A DNA stretch of 64,000 nt from Bradysia coprophila (GCF_014529535.1 NC_050737.1:9096725-9160724); one strand, 5' to 3'; numbered from the stretch's first letter, positions 50,103 through 60,734 are shown. The notes: generated by a model not told the origin, from the sequence alone. Program-made: numbers and translations.

Positions 50103-50761
50103 ATGACCACATTGAGTGGCCAATTAATTTTCGTTTTCGTAGTATTTCTGATTTATTTGCTACCTCGCGTTTACAAGAATTTTTTGTTAACTTGTATCGT
50201 GTACTTGGTGTTAATAGTTGTAGACGGCGATCAGTATTTCAAAAAATGTGCTTTTTCAGACCGTTTCTGTAAAATGGTGAACATTTCATTCATTGCTGTT
50301 TTTGGCATCCATTTGATATTTGGCCTATTGTTGATAGTCGGTGACATAAAAGTAACACAAAGTTTTTGCTCTTATAAAGATGAGTTCGAACTCAAGATCT
50401 TTTTTTTTAAGAAAAAATATAAACTTATGATACCATGGCTTCTGTGGTGGTTCGTACCTACAATCGGCATTATCTTTATCGCTTCAGTTCACGACTATCT
50501 TTACTTGGCCCTGGCAGGTTTGTGTATTATTCCGTTTCCCGAGAAATGTTGTCAATGTTGTTTGTATGTGGAATTTTAGGGTGGATCGTTGCGATGTGTC
50601 TGGATATATATTTCTTTAAATATAGAAAATACAAGGCTTCGGCAGAAATGCCGAAAGTGGCGAAAGATAAGCCTGGGCGTAAATCGATCAATGATAGCAG
50701 TGAACTTCAATTAGCTCCTACCATATCGGCGAATTTCCAACAGTCCGATTTGTGGTGCTGA
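50103..50761 (+). CDS. Multi-pass membrane protein, two exons, 198 aa
   Basis: Exons 50103-50517 and 50580-50761 are joined over a 62-nt GT-AG intron; the codon split at the junction gives Gly (LALAG|WIVAM). Hydrophobic segments lie at about residues 7-40 (one or two passes), 58-80, 108-128 and 132-151, so it is a four- or five-pass integral membrane protein. A polar tail rich in Lys, Ser and Gln (KPGRKSINDSSELQLAP) probably faces the cytosol. There is no cleavable signal and I recognise no named family; it resembles the small four-pass proteins common in insects. An initiator-like TTCAGTGTG lies about 35 nt before the ATG, and AATAAA is at 50828-50833. The next gene (BTB) is on the same strand, 1.9 kb downstream. 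Confidence 0.85.
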
Positions 50762-51303
50762 GTGTAAATCAATCGAATTGTTTTTCATTTAATTTTAATT
50801 AGAATTTAGCAAATGTTTAGAAAATTAAATAAATTCGGATAGCTTTCTCAATTTGATTCGAATTCGAAATTTAACGTCGGCGAAAAATGGGTGTAGTTTT
50901 TCCAGAATCTTAACTTCAACACAATTGAAACTACCAGCGAGAATACCTGAAGATCGCAATGGTTAATTTTTTCAAAGAAAACTATCACAGCACAGCTACT
51001 GCTATGACACAATGTATCGTATTTTTAAAAAGCTGAACAATTTGATTGTCCGTTATGAATAACCGTACAATTGTACAACATTCGCTAAAGTTGCACAGTA
51101 GATGTCATGTAATCATTTAATTTAACTTTGAAAGTTCTGAATAGCAAAGAAGCTTTGAAGCTTTAAAGCTACGAGCGAATTTAAGTTTTCATATCGAAGA
51201 TGGTTGCGTATACGCATGAAACTGTTTTCGAATGAATTTGTCATTAGTGCGGGTGATTTGTGAATTTTTAACAAAAACATCACTGACATGATATTGATAA
51301 TTC

Positions 51304-51343
51304 CACGGCAGAGTAAAGTAAACCTTTACTTTACTCTGCCGTG
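51304..51343. mobile_element. 40-bp micro-palindrome, copy 1
   Basis: CACGGCAGAGTAAAGTAAA and its exact reverse complement (19 bp each) face each other across a CC dinucleotide. The same termini occur in the 34-bp copy at 55328-55361. Flanks ATAATTC and ATATTTC could be a decayed target duplication. The perfect arms would allow a strong cruciform or RNA hairpin. Confidence 0.75.
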
Positions 51344-51841
51344 ATATTTCTGGATTGTATGACTATATAAACTTCTTAAGGATTAGGCAAACACCTTTGC
51401 TTATTTCAGAGAAACAGTGCACCTATAGGTGCTAAATTATGTCAAAATGACCTATGAACGAATTGTTTTTCATCAGAAAATAACGATTCGTTTATACCAG
51501 CCGCCGATATTATAAGTAACGTGTGATTTGTTTGTATTGAGGCTATTTATTTAAATGCTTCGCATTAGATCATTGTTAAATAGTGATACATGGCCCCCAA
51601 CTATACCGAAGAGAAATGCGTACATTCGAATGATAATTTCGAATGAAGGAGAGAGTGAGCGCGATTGCAAAAGAAACATCAAAATCATATGATATCAGAA
51701 AAGATCATTATGGAAAGTCAGTTGTTTTAATTCAAAACATTTCCATTCACGAAGAAATTGGTCTGTAAATTTTATTCGGAAAATTTGTTAAACGAGATTG
51801 AAAGTATCAGAATTTTTGGCACACAGAAGAATCCAAAGTAA

Positions 51842-52183
51842 GATTTAGAGTTATTTCACGGCCATAAAAACAGTAGTTCAGTGGGTACACTTAGTACATC
51901 TGATGGAAAATTTATTTTGTTTTGTGAATGTAGAAATTGCCCGGTTCATCATACAAAAGTGATAAAGAACGTTGAAACCATGTGATTGAAAATTTATTTT
52001 GATGTTGACGAGTTTGATGAGTTCAAGGTTTTTAAAGTGAACACAAACACAGAAACGGTAATTGAACGATATAGCAAAATTGCAATCCAGTTTGGCTCAC
52101 TGAAACTTGTATGTGGACGACAGTGGCTTCAAATGAATCACTATAGTGTTGACAAGATAAAGGTCATGACGTGTTCGCCTTAA
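51842..52183 (+). pseudogene. Possible decayed coding sequence with one in-frame stop
   Basis: One frame is open from 51842 to 52183 except for a single TGA at 51983-51985. The translated composition is protein-like on both sides of the stop: GKFILFCECRNCPVHHTKV before it, FDVDEFDEFKVFKVNTNTET after it. No start codon, domain or clear exon boundary is present. It may be a dead exon or retro-copy; a chance frame is also possible. Confidence 0.25.
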
Positions 52184-52276
52184 ATGACAGACTTCCAGTT
52201 AATCAAGGCAATAAATCAATGATTTTAAAGTTAGTCGACCCAGAACACATCGAGCATCATTCAAGTCTTGAAAGCA

Positions 52277-52414
52277 TAGGGTAACGGCACCGGTTACGAG
52301 TCTCCTCTATTTTAGTTACGAGACCCTGTTTCATCTCGCTTACGCATACGCTGGCATCAATCAGACCTCTATTTCACTACTCGTAACTCGTCAAGGCTCG
52401 TTTCCGTTACCCTA
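52277..52414. mobile_element. 138-bp element with TAGGGTAACGG terminal inverted repeats
   Basis: TAGGGTAACGG at 52277 and CCGTTACCCTA ending at 52414 are perfect reverse complements. Inside, GTTACGAG and CTCGTAAC blocks recur in both orientations. Small size and no coding capacity suggest a MITE. A target duplication is not evident. It lies 250 bp upstream of the BTB start codon. Confidence 0.65.
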
Positions 52415-52663
52415 CTGGAGAAAGGTCTCTCCAACGTTTTCAGGTTCGCCCAATTCTCTCCCAACTCAGGGAAATCAGTGAATATTTTTGAAATTATGAG
52501 ATTACAAAACAGATTTTCATCAAATTAACTAATTGTCATAGCATAAGAGGAAGAGAGCTACTGTTTTAAACCGAAGAAACTTTGTTTTGGTATCATTACA
52601 ATGTGCCGACTACTCAGAAAATTGGAAGACACTCAATGCCTTCTTATCTTTTAAGGTTCCGAC

Positions 52664-53986
52664 ATGACGCAAATTTATGAACATTCCCAGAAAAGAGAAC
52701 TGAAGAACTATCACATCAATTCCAATCTTTACAAGCTCTATAAAAACAACAACATCACCGACGTTCACTTCATATTCACCGATGAGAAAAAGCAAATTGC
52801 TGCCAACAAATGTCTCCTGGCCGTTGCAAGCCCTGTATTCGAGAAAATGTTTTATGGTGAACTGAAGGAACCTGGAGACATCACAATTGTTGATGCGACA
52901 CACGATGCATTTTTGGAATTCCTTCAGTTTTTCTACTGTGATAAATTTGAACTAACCACGGATCACATAAGTGAGGTGCTCACCCTGGCCGACAAGTACG
53001 ATGTTGCTGGCCTGATCAATTTGTGTGTACAGTTTTTAGAGTATTACTTAACTGACCAGACGGTGTGCTGGGTGTATGATTTAGCGCTAATGTTTGATCT
53101 AGTTCATCTGATTAATTTGTGCCAAGAGAAAATTTCTTTGGAAACCGTAACAGTATTCACATCTGAGTCATTCCGAGCATGCGGAGCGAATATTTTGAGC
53201 AGAATTTTGGAAATGGATGAACTAAGTTGTGACGAAATATTTGTTTTCCATCAGGTTATGGAATGGGCAACGGAAGCATGTCGTCGGTCGATGATCGAAC
53301 CGACCATGGAAAACAAAAAATTGGAGCTTGGACAATGTTTTGATTTAATTCGATTTCCTACGATGTCATCAGAGCAATTTTCGGTTTGTATTGCGGAGGA
53401 CGGTCTGTTAGATGGTAGTGAGCTAATTGACATTTTGGGATATCTAACGCTGAGGCGAACTCTAAAAACAAAACGATTTTCCACTCAACCGAGATGCGGT
53501 ATACCGGCGTGGACAAAAGATAAGACAATCGTTAATTGTGACCGCAGATCTTTGCCGAATCTTTGTAAATTGGTTACCAGATGCCGGGACGTAACGAATT
53601 TTTCCGTTAACGAACGCATTTTGCTGGGTCAACTGGGATTCAGTACATTCAAAAGTGAATCGGTTGATCACAAACATGGTCAATTAGTCATTAAACGGTC
53701 TTCCTGTCGCGAGCTTCCATTGCACAGTCAGACCATTGAAATATCCACAAGTTCGTTCACCAAAATAATGCTACAGAAACCGATCATCTTGCAACCATTC
53801 GAGCAATACGAAATCGAAACGAAATGGGAGTTGGATGACGGCGAATCGTTACTGTTTCGAACTGACTGCCGTAGCGAGGTAATGCTTGATGGAGGCGTTC
53901 GGTTCCAATTTCAACCGGACGAAAATTTAGATTACGATAATGTGAGTGAAGGACTGGTGTATGGATTGTATTTCAAAAAGTGGTGA
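52664..53986 (+). CDS. BTB-BACK domain protein (BTBD1/2/3/6-like), intronless, 440 aa
   Basis: Proteins of this class act as substrate adaptors for Cullin-3 ubiquitin ligases. The BTB/POZ domain occupies about residues 31-132, with the family landmarks ITDVHFIF, AANKCLLAVASPVFEKMFYG, FLEFLQFFYCDKFEL and LTLADKYDV. A BACK domain follows (about 133-245, including SFRACGANILSRILEMD and VFHQVMEWA). The C-terminal 140 residues (from about LGQLGFSTF to LVYGLYFKKW) have the length and beta-rich look of a PHR domain but match it weakly. The whole protein is one exon, and AATAAA (53987-53992) immediately follows the stop. Upstream of the ATG, CTTTTAAG could be an acceptor for a non-coding 5' exon. The single-exon form raises the possibility of a retrogene. 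It ends tail-to-tail with the 125-aa gene on the other strand. Confidence 0.95.
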   Translation: MTQIYEHSQKRELKNYHINSNLYKLYKNNNITDVHFIFTDEKKQIAANKCLLAVASPVFEKMFYGELKEPGDITIVDATHDAFLEFLQFFYCDKFELTTDHISEVLTLADKYDVAGLINLCVQFLEYYLTDQTVCWVYDLALMFDLVHLINLCQEKISLETVTVFTSESFRACGANILSRILEMDELSCDEIFVFHQVMEWATEACRRSMIEPTMENKKLELGQCFDLIRFPTMSSEQFSVCIAEDGLLDGSELIDILGYLTLRRTLKTKRFSTQPRCGIPAWTKDKTIVNCDRRSLPNLCKLVTRCRDVTNFSVNERILLGQLGFSTFKSESVDHKHGQLVIKRSSCRELPLHSQTIEISTSSFTKIMLQKPIILQPFEQYEIETKWELDDGESLLFRTDCRSEVMLDGGVRFQFQPDENLDYDNVSEGLVYGLYFKKW

Positions 53987-54281
53987 AATAAAGGGGGAAG
54001 CCCAGTATGTCTTGAAGAAAAGTCTTTGCTTAAAGATGATGGTTAGATATGGATGTTCAATTCAGTCAAGTGGAAACAAGTTCTTCAATACGTTTAAAAC
54101 TGAACGGTCATAAGCAGCGTCGATAAAATTACAGATGTCGAGGTGAGTTTTATGTGATGAAGAAATTCTTACCTTATTCGTAGCTATTTCTCTTAAAATA
54201 CCTCCGCACTTGTTCCTGAATTAAAATTGAATTTTCTACCAGCCTTACTTACAACTTAGCTTTCCTTTATTTTTTGACTAT

Positions 54282-54725
54282 TCACATTTTGGGCTTGGAG
54301 CTGCCTTTATTGAATCTGTTTTTCTCACTATTCACAAGTGCCGTCGTATCGTCTTCTTCAAAAGAATATCCCAGTAAGGTATTAATAGCAGTGACCAATT
54401 TACCGAAAATTGAAGGTTTTGCTTTGAAAGTTATATCTAAGGCTCGATACAAATCACTCGGATCATTCGATTGAACTTTGCACGATTTCGAATCTGCATA
54501 GAAGTAAGTCTGACTATTATGTGAAACGGCTGTTGTTTCTCTTTCGATTATATTTGATGTACTGCAAAACGAGCAAATATTCAAAAATTGAAAATAAAAA
54601 TAAAAAAAAAAACGGCGAGTTACTTACTCTGATGAATATGTTCGTTCTTTGGAATGAATTTTTACATTTCTAATGTCGAAATTATTCGATTGTTTACTAA
54701 AATTGTCCCTCCAATCGCGAGACAT
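54282..54725 (-). CDS. Small two-exon gene, unknown protein of 125 aa
   Basis: Exon 1 is 54725-54628, starting MSRDWRDNFSKQSNNFDIRN and ending at a consensus GTAAGT donor. A 66-nt intron ends TTTTGCAG at 54562. Exon 2 runs 54561-54282 to TAA; the split codon makes Asp and the frame is continuous. The product is polar, Ser/Asn/Lys-rich, with a DPSDLYRALDITFKAKPSIF segment and a basic tail ending KGSSKPKM. There is no signal peptide or transmembrane segment. I recognise no family. The nearest neighbour is the BTB gene, whose stop lies about 300 bp away in convergent orientation. Confidence 0.75.
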
Positions 54726-55010
54726 GATACACTACTGTAGGTTTACTAATATCACTGAGAGAATGTTTTCATAAGGAGATGAGTTCTACATTTGAAACAA
54801 ATTAATGATTACAATGTTTGTTTACATCTGTTATCAGGATTGTTATGAACCCCGACAATCGAAAGCTAAAGTCCCAATCAAGTAATTTATTTTTGGTTTG
54901 AAAAATCAGAGCCTTAGAATGGATGAAGTCAGTGGAAAATACCCGAACGATTAGCCTGGACGACTTTGGTGACTGATAAAACATTTCCGCATCGCCTGTG
55001 TCAAGTCAAC

Positions 55011-55161
55011 GCACTACAAGCAAAAGTGATCATAGTCGTCAGCTGCCAAATTGTTTTGTGTGAAATAGTTTATATTTGTGTGACACACTGTCAAGTTTCA
55101 ATACTCTAATTAGAGTTGCCTATTTGGCAGCTGTAATTCCAAGCAGTTTTGCTTGAAGTTC
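55011..55161 (+). mobile_element. Foldback family copy 2
   Basis: GCACTACAAGCAAAAGTG, then CAGCTGCCAAAT, pair with ATTTGGCAGCTG and CAGTTTTGCTTGAAG at the right end. It is the best-preserved pair of arms in this three-copy family (others at 33193 and 61958) and shares with copy 3 a central TGACACACTGTC block. Confidence 0.75.
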
Positions 55162-55327
55162 GTTGGTACCATGCATGTGTCATGTTTGCTTAAAGTTCGT
55201 TGATCAAGCTCACCATTCGTCTTAAGATTTAAGGTATATATCGACAAAACAACATATTTTACTTTCATCCGGTGATTTCGTCGCTTTCCATGTATTTGGG
55301 TAGATTTCAGGCACTTTCGCATGTAAC

Positions 55328-55361
55328 CACGACAGAGTAAAGTTTATTTTACTCTGCCGTG
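55328..55361. mobile_element. 34-bp micro-palindrome, copy 2, with target duplication
   Basis: CACGACAGAGTAAA and TTTACTCTGCCGTG form 14-bp arms (13 matching) around six bases. ATGTAAC directly precedes (55321-55327) and follows (55362-55368) the element; the match can be read as up to 9 bp, overlapping the end. Same family as 51304-51343. Confidence 0.75.
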
Positions 55362-56142
55362 ATGTAACCAAAACAGGGTTTTGCTCAGGGCCGACTTATC
55401 GATTTCAGCGCCCAGTGCTGTTAAAAGGAGGATTAAAGAGATTCACGAGCGGAGCAAGCGAGAAATTCTGTTTTTTTGTACGGAAAATAGCTATTTTCAA
55501 GTGCTCGCTATTCTATTTTCTCAACGCTTTTTGTTGCTACAGCGCCTAGGCTTTAAACAACAACCGGAAATAATTCATAATAGAAACTCTTGAAGTGCGC
55601 TTTCGCAGTAAATTCTGCATCGCCTAGATTATTACAATTCACACCAAATCGTCTAGCCTAATGGTTTGACCCGGTCAGTCAGTTGTTAAACAGAAATTAT
55701 TTATATTCTCGGAATTATTGCGAAAAATGAATGTAAACAAAAACAAAGATTGTAAATAATGATGTCGACCGCATGTATATGAAAATAAGAAGAAGAAGGA
55801 TGGAACATCCATCGCGGTTAATTGATAACATTCTATGTCATAAAGTGATTAATACATTAATTCGGAGTAGAATTGATAATGTCAATCTTGTTAAATACTC
55901 TGCAATCGCAACGTGAATTTGATCCCCAAAACCTTGCTGAGTCAACCGTTGGAGAACTCAAATTACATCACTTTTTAGGACCTATTTTTATTACATGTTT
56001 CCTTCTTTCATCGTAATAACATACAAAAGTTTCGTTGCATCAATCGAACCGTGTATGCATAAAGCATAATGGTGATTTTTACAACTCAGCATCGTAATGT
56101 GCGAGCACTGCACACTTTAGATGTCAATGTTGTGAGAAACGC

Positions 56143-56253
56143 TTTATGCAACTCAGTGCAAAGGTATTTATTAGGCACACTAGCTACGATTTGTAGCCTA
56201 AGACCTCGTTTGACACATCTAGTGCCTAATGCATTTTGAACTCGGTTGCATAA
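56143..56253. repeat. Imperfect hairpin
   Basis: TTTATGCAACTCAGTGCAAA and TATTAGGCACACTAG at the left pair with CTAGTGCCTAATGCATTTTG and CTCGGTTGCATAAA at the right, around about 26 bp. A probable small foldback element. Confidence 0.6.
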
Positions 56254-56471
56254 ACTACAACTCTAAATTTTGTGGAATAATTCATTGAGGACGTGCTCTT
56301 TATATCAGTATATTGCTTGTCAATGGGTCAATGGGTTTGTTGTGTATTTACCTCAGATAGGTAAACTTCTGAACGCGAGATCAACTTTCATTTCATTAAC
56401 GGTTAAAAAAACTCTAGCTTTTTCAGTGAGATTGAGATACCCACGAATAGTACATTACTATGCAAGGGAAG

Positions 56472-56561
56472 TAAAGTGATATCTCGTATCCAGATGAGAA
56501 AAAGTATCCGAGGGCGGCAGCCCGAGGTACTTTTACTCATCGTGATACGAGATATCACTTT
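56472..56561. mobile_element. 90-bp hairpin with GGGCGGCAGCCC tip
   Basis: TAAAGTGATATCTCGTATC at 56472 pairs exactly with its complement ending at 56561; the stem continues through ATGAG/CTCAT and AGTA/TACT to a G+C-rich tip CCGAGGGCGGCAGCCCGAGG (56508-56527). Weaker pairing extends outward to about 56449 and 56579. A foldback element with a striking GC-rich apex. Confidence 0.75.
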
Positions 56562-57365
56562 ATTTTCCGTGTGTAGTACGACGTTTTACTATGCGAGTGA
56601 TGTAAAGGTTATTGCCTATACATGTAATAGCCTTATTACATGCACCAGCATAGTAAAATACCTTTCATACTTATAGAAATTTGTTTGATAAACAGAATCC
56701 GCGATTGTGAAACTTCTTTCAGAATGCAATCCATGTGACTGACGAACTAGTAAAATACCTCTGATAAATTGAAAATTTTGCAATGTAGCCCTGTTTGCGT
56801 GCGCTTTTCTGTACAATTTTCCATATCAGTTTCTGCCCTTGCTTTAACCTCCATTTACAATGCGTATGTACCACAAAGTCGTTAAAGAAAGATTTGGAAT
56901 CAGGAATTCAATTTAAGAAATTGTTTCAGTTGTCAATGTAAGTTGATTAAACAAAGTCGTTGCCACAAGATTATTATTTCGAGAATAAGGTAGGTAACTT
57001 AACGATTTACTGTAAAATTAACAGACTCTGTCAGGCTGCCGTAACTTCAGCGAGCAACACGGAAGACAGACTTTTGGTTTGTTCTTCGACGACAGAACAA
57101 AAGAAAAGTTAGATATCTATTTCGTGTTGTTCTGTGGGAGCTACAGTAAGTGTTGGTTACTCATTGACTATTCTTTCACTCCTCTCATATTATGCCTGTT
57201 AAACTGATTTTAACAATCGACATATCGAAATGATTCAATTATCTTCTGTATTTAATAGCTTCTTCAGTTCTTAAGTCTCGTAATTTGATGTTTCAAGTTG
57301 CTTTTTTAGGCCTAATTAAAATATCAACTACAATGTGAAATCACAGTTCACACTTAAGGTGGCCT

Positions 57366-57503
57366 CAGAGTCGTCTGTTTTCATTCCATGTTGCCTCCAT
57401 GTACGTGACAGTTGTCATTTCAAATAATAATGCTCTATTGTATGAAATGTCTACTGTCATGTATGTAGATGGATGCAAAACGGAATGAAAACGGATGACT
57501 GTG
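57366..57503. mobile_element. 138-bp foldback element, CAGAGTC/GACTGTG ends
   Basis: CAGAGTCGTCTGTTTTCATT at the left matches the reverse complement of AATGAAAACGGATGACTGTG at the right, and the arms continue through CCTCCATGTACGTGACAGT and TGTCATTTCA to the centre. CAGAG-type ends hint at hAT, but no 8-bp duplication is visible. It ends 170 bp before the next gene. Confidence 0.7.
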
Positions 57504-57672
57504 AAATCAGACTAAACATGTTCAAAACAAACAACACACACTATCTAATGAGGCTATTTTAGTACACATTTTAGTAACAAAAAGCGCGAAATATTTGATT
57601 TTTCATATTTATGAGTTGTTATTGCAAACGAAAAAAGTACAATTACTCCTTGTTTTCTGCTGTTACAGAATA

Positions 57673-57978
57673 ATGTCTGATAAAATTAGAGCAGTTAGCG
57701 GATCCAGCAGAACGACTATCGTACAATCACAAAAAACGGTTACTGTAGATCGGTAAGTACTTCAAAATATGTGACATTAAATTGTGACGAATGAATGAAA
57801 ACAACGCTTTCACAGAGGTTATAACCTACAAGTTCACAATGATAGAATGGTTGGTGTAACACTCGATCATAGTGGGGGATATGCTACAGCTGGATATGAA
57901 ACTAAGAAAAGAGTGTGTCTTCAAAACTCAACGGACAAATACGCAGCCTATGACATTTTAAGCAAGACTTTCAAATGA
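57673..57978 (+). CDS. Small two-exon gene, unknown protein of 80 aa
   Basis: Coding exons 57673-57752 and 57816-57978 are joined over a 63-nt intron with a consensus GTAAGT donor; the split codon makes Arg (TVTVDR|GYNLQ). The ATG lies 4 nt after a good acceptor (TTTTCTGCTGTTACAG, ending 57668), so a non-coding or short coding exon probably exists upstream. AATAAA is at 57999-58004. The protein is Ser/Thr-rich at the N-terminus and has a Gly/Tyr-containing centre (LDHSGGYATAGYETKKR). No signal peptide, membrane segment or known domain. It is convergent with the 92-aa gene, whose stop lies 164 bp away. Confidence 0.7.
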
Positions 57979-58141
57979 ACCGAACTTCATTGTATCTAAA
58001 TAAAAACTTGTTTCTTAGGTGTATTTAGGTGAATTTAATATTATGCTGGATTCCGGTCAAGTCAGGTAACAACATCCTATTGGATTTTTTGTTAAAAAAA
58101 ATTGCCAGGCCCGGGTAGGGTATTTGAAAAAAAATCATTTA

Positions 58142-58474
58142 TTAATTTGCGTTGTACGTAACAGTAACATTCTTAGAATGTTTAGTCGACAGTGGTCTCA
58201 TGGTTGGTCTGTAAGTGACTTTTTTCGCTTCAACACCGCAAATTTCAACGCTGTTATCGCTTTCCGTTTTTCCATTAACTCTTACGTACTTTTTGTCGCT
58301 ATACTCAAAACGGCCCTTACCTATATTGAAGCCAAAAAATTGTGTTCGCGACGCTTTCATGTTGAAACTGTTCAAAAATAAATGATGGAAAACTTGCCGA
58401 AAATTTCTATTTATTACTCACGATTTTTGATAGTGAAGATGCTTATCACACTCTATCCGAAAAGTTTTTTCCAT
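58142..58474 (-). CDS. Small two-exon gene, unknown protein of 92 aa
   Basis: Exon 1 is 58474-58422 (MEKTFRIECDKHLHYQK) ending at a GTGAGT donor. A 54-nt intron ends TTTTTGAACAG. Exon 2 is 58367-58142, in frame, with stop TAA overlapping an AATAAA signal (58143-58138). The product is basic (RFEYSDKKYVRVNGKTES; EAKKVTYRPTMRPLSTKHSK). An internal Met (MKAS) just after the junction could be an alternative start. No known domain. With the 80-aa and 125-aa genes it forms a group of compact orphan genes. Confidence 0.7.
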
Positions 58475-58879
58475 TTCAGTTACTCAATCCTAAATATAAA
58501 TGTGGCGACTTTCTAACTAACGAAAATGTATATGTGGGCAGAGAAATTGTTTAAACTGAATTGCATTAATATTCCGTTAATAAATCGTGTTGTCGATATA
58601 TTGTTGTCACAACAGACTATGTTGTATTGGTCACTTTTTAGAGATAACCTTTCATAAATCGGTCGAAAATTTTCACGAGAATTCGTAGGACTTCAATATA
58701 ATAGTCGATTATACGTTTACATGGGACTGTGGGAAATGATGCTTCGAAAGGGAAATAAGTCTTCTTTAGAGAATTAAAAGCTCTCATTAATCACTTACTA
58801 CTTCATACTACAAGTAAGTTACATTGGATGCTGCGAAAGCAGTTAATTACAAAACCATTTTGTGGTAATAGCAAACTCA

Positions 58880-59030
58880 CAATCACAAGTGTGTTTTTGA
58901 GCAACCAGTTTGGGTAACTGTCTTTTCGAAAAGGAGAGTTCGTTTGTCCGAGCCGAAGGCGAGGTCTAAAACTACACTACTCGAAGAACAGTTACCGAAG
59001 CAAGTTGCTCAAAAATACACTAGCGAGTTG
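58880..59030. mobile_element. Foldback element with CCGAGCCGAAGGCGAGG centre
   Basis: AAGTGTGTTTTTGAGCAACC and GGGTAACTGTCTTTTCG on the left pair with CGAAGAACAGTTACC and GGTTGCTCAAAAATACACT-like sequence on the right, around a 50-bp loop containing CCGAGCCGAAGGCGAGG (58948-58964). A related CGAGGTGAAGCCGAG word sits 220 bp downstream (59187-59201). Confidence 0.65.
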
Positions 59031-59373
59031 CCTGATATCACACAATTGTTTCCGAATTAATGAAGTAACATAGCAGCCAATGTATTCTGTTTTACTTCCT
59101 ACCACATGCAAAAGTTGAATTTCACATAAAAATTCACGAAAAATATACCGAAAATATGCAGAGTTTTTGTATAAATTTTGTTGATTCGAGGTGAAGCCGA
59201 GATCAATACACACACAAAAACTAGACTTTTCATTATCCCGAGTTATGTAATGTATTTAATCACATACGCGCGGTGTTCGGATGTCAAAATTACTTAACTA
59301 GAAGAATAATTCAAAAATTACACTTCAGGTCTATATGTTGTTGTCTCGTTTTCGCTTGTATGATAAAATAGAG

Positions 59374-59430
59374 TACACACTTGTCACTATCAGTTTCGGC
59401 AAGCCTCGACTTCTTCCTGACAAGTGTGTA
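59374..59430. repeat. 13-bp perfect inverted repeat
   Basis: TACACACTTGTCA (59374-59386) and TGACAAGTGTGTA (59418-59430) surround a 31-base loop containing CGGCAAGCCTCGACTTC. Confidence 0.6.
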
Positions 59431-60734
59431 ATATACATTACATGTTTCAAAACCGAAACCAATTTTCTTGTTTTCCCTAAGTGTATAATAATAAGCCACT
59501 TTCAACCCTAGGTAAAGCAAAAACTTTTTTTATTCTAAATCTTAGACAGAATGTTTTAAAGGTATCGTCGATGGTATCGTCTGTATTTCTGCATTTTTAA
59601 GCCCTCACTCAGTCACTCAGTCAAAGATTTTTATTGTCTAACACAATCATGTAAACTCATCTTCCCTGAAACAAACTACTCACAGTGAAAAATCAAGTAT
59701 CGTATGTATACCTCAAATAGTATCTTAATTAAATCCGTAACCAATATTTACATAACCTGTAATTACTTGTGCATCGTTCATTGCTTAGGCTGAGGGTCAA
59801 AGCAATTATTACTAGTGACGAAATTTATTCAAACCCACAAAAACCAGTTTAGATAACCAGTCTGACAGAAGCGACAATGTCATTAACACACTTGCACAGC
59901 ACATGGAACAATTTATTATTGAAAAGAATACTTTGCTGGCAACACTGTTTCTCACAGCTGACTACGAGTATGGTGTGCGTGTGAAATGTTTAAACGTCAA
60001 AAAGGTTGCAGTAAAAAGAAATATTTTTAATGTGTAGAGAGACATTTATGTTGTAAGTGTTGTTCATTTATATTTTGTCGGGCATAATCTAATTATCTAA
60101 TTCGAATAATTAATATCAAATCGATCCAGAATGCATATTTTGATAAAGTTATCATCGATATTGCTCATTCAATTCGATAAAAAATTGTGATTCGGTTGAA
60201 TGTTTGGTTTTTTTTTTGTTTAAATAAAATATTTTCTTTATTGCAAAGATAAAAATATAAACTGCGAACACAATCTCTCTTATTCAAAATATACACAAAA
60301 AAATTGATTTTCGTAGGTGTATAATTTGCGTATCACAGCCGTAAGAGAGAAGAAAAAAAAAACGGTCGCATCAAGTACACCTAAATCGTCTTATACCGAA
60401 ATATTTATTTTCTCAATAATTTGAAACCATGAACACGATTTTCATTCAAAAGGCATACAAATCTTGTTAAGGTTTGCTGGCACTTCGTTCATATTTTTCT
60501 TTGACTCAAATTGCCTTTATTTGTTGTTTAATTTAAAGTCATCAGAAACAACACAAAAACTGCTGACTAAATTCGTAAATAATAAAATCATTTCGTCAGT
60601 TCACGAGGACACAACAAAAGTGTTTTTTTTTTATTTGGTCATACTTTGTGGTTCGTCGTTTGTTTGGTGGAAATAAGAAAAAAGTAAATTGAAAATTTAA
60701 AAAAAAATTAAAATTAACTAAAACAAAGTGTATA

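Larger units (their letters stand above)
55362..57365. other. Intergenic with hairpins, no gene seen
   Basis: Contains the hairpins at 56143-56253 and 56472-56561 (separate entries) and a weak inverted repeat at about 57045-57140. The 70-codon frame at 55381-55593 has no motif. Confidence 0.45.
58475..60734. other. Intergenic with inverted repeats
   Basis: Holds the foldback at 58880-59030 and the hairpin at 59374-59430. No other gene supported. Confidence 0.5.

Noticed and set aside
50015..50272. 85-codon frame overlapping the start of the membrane-protein gene
   Set aside because: Different frame from the spliced, hydrophobic product and ends inside it; no support.
53251..53683. Minus-strand frames of 73-77 codons
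   Set aside because: Shadows of the BTB-BACK coding sequence.
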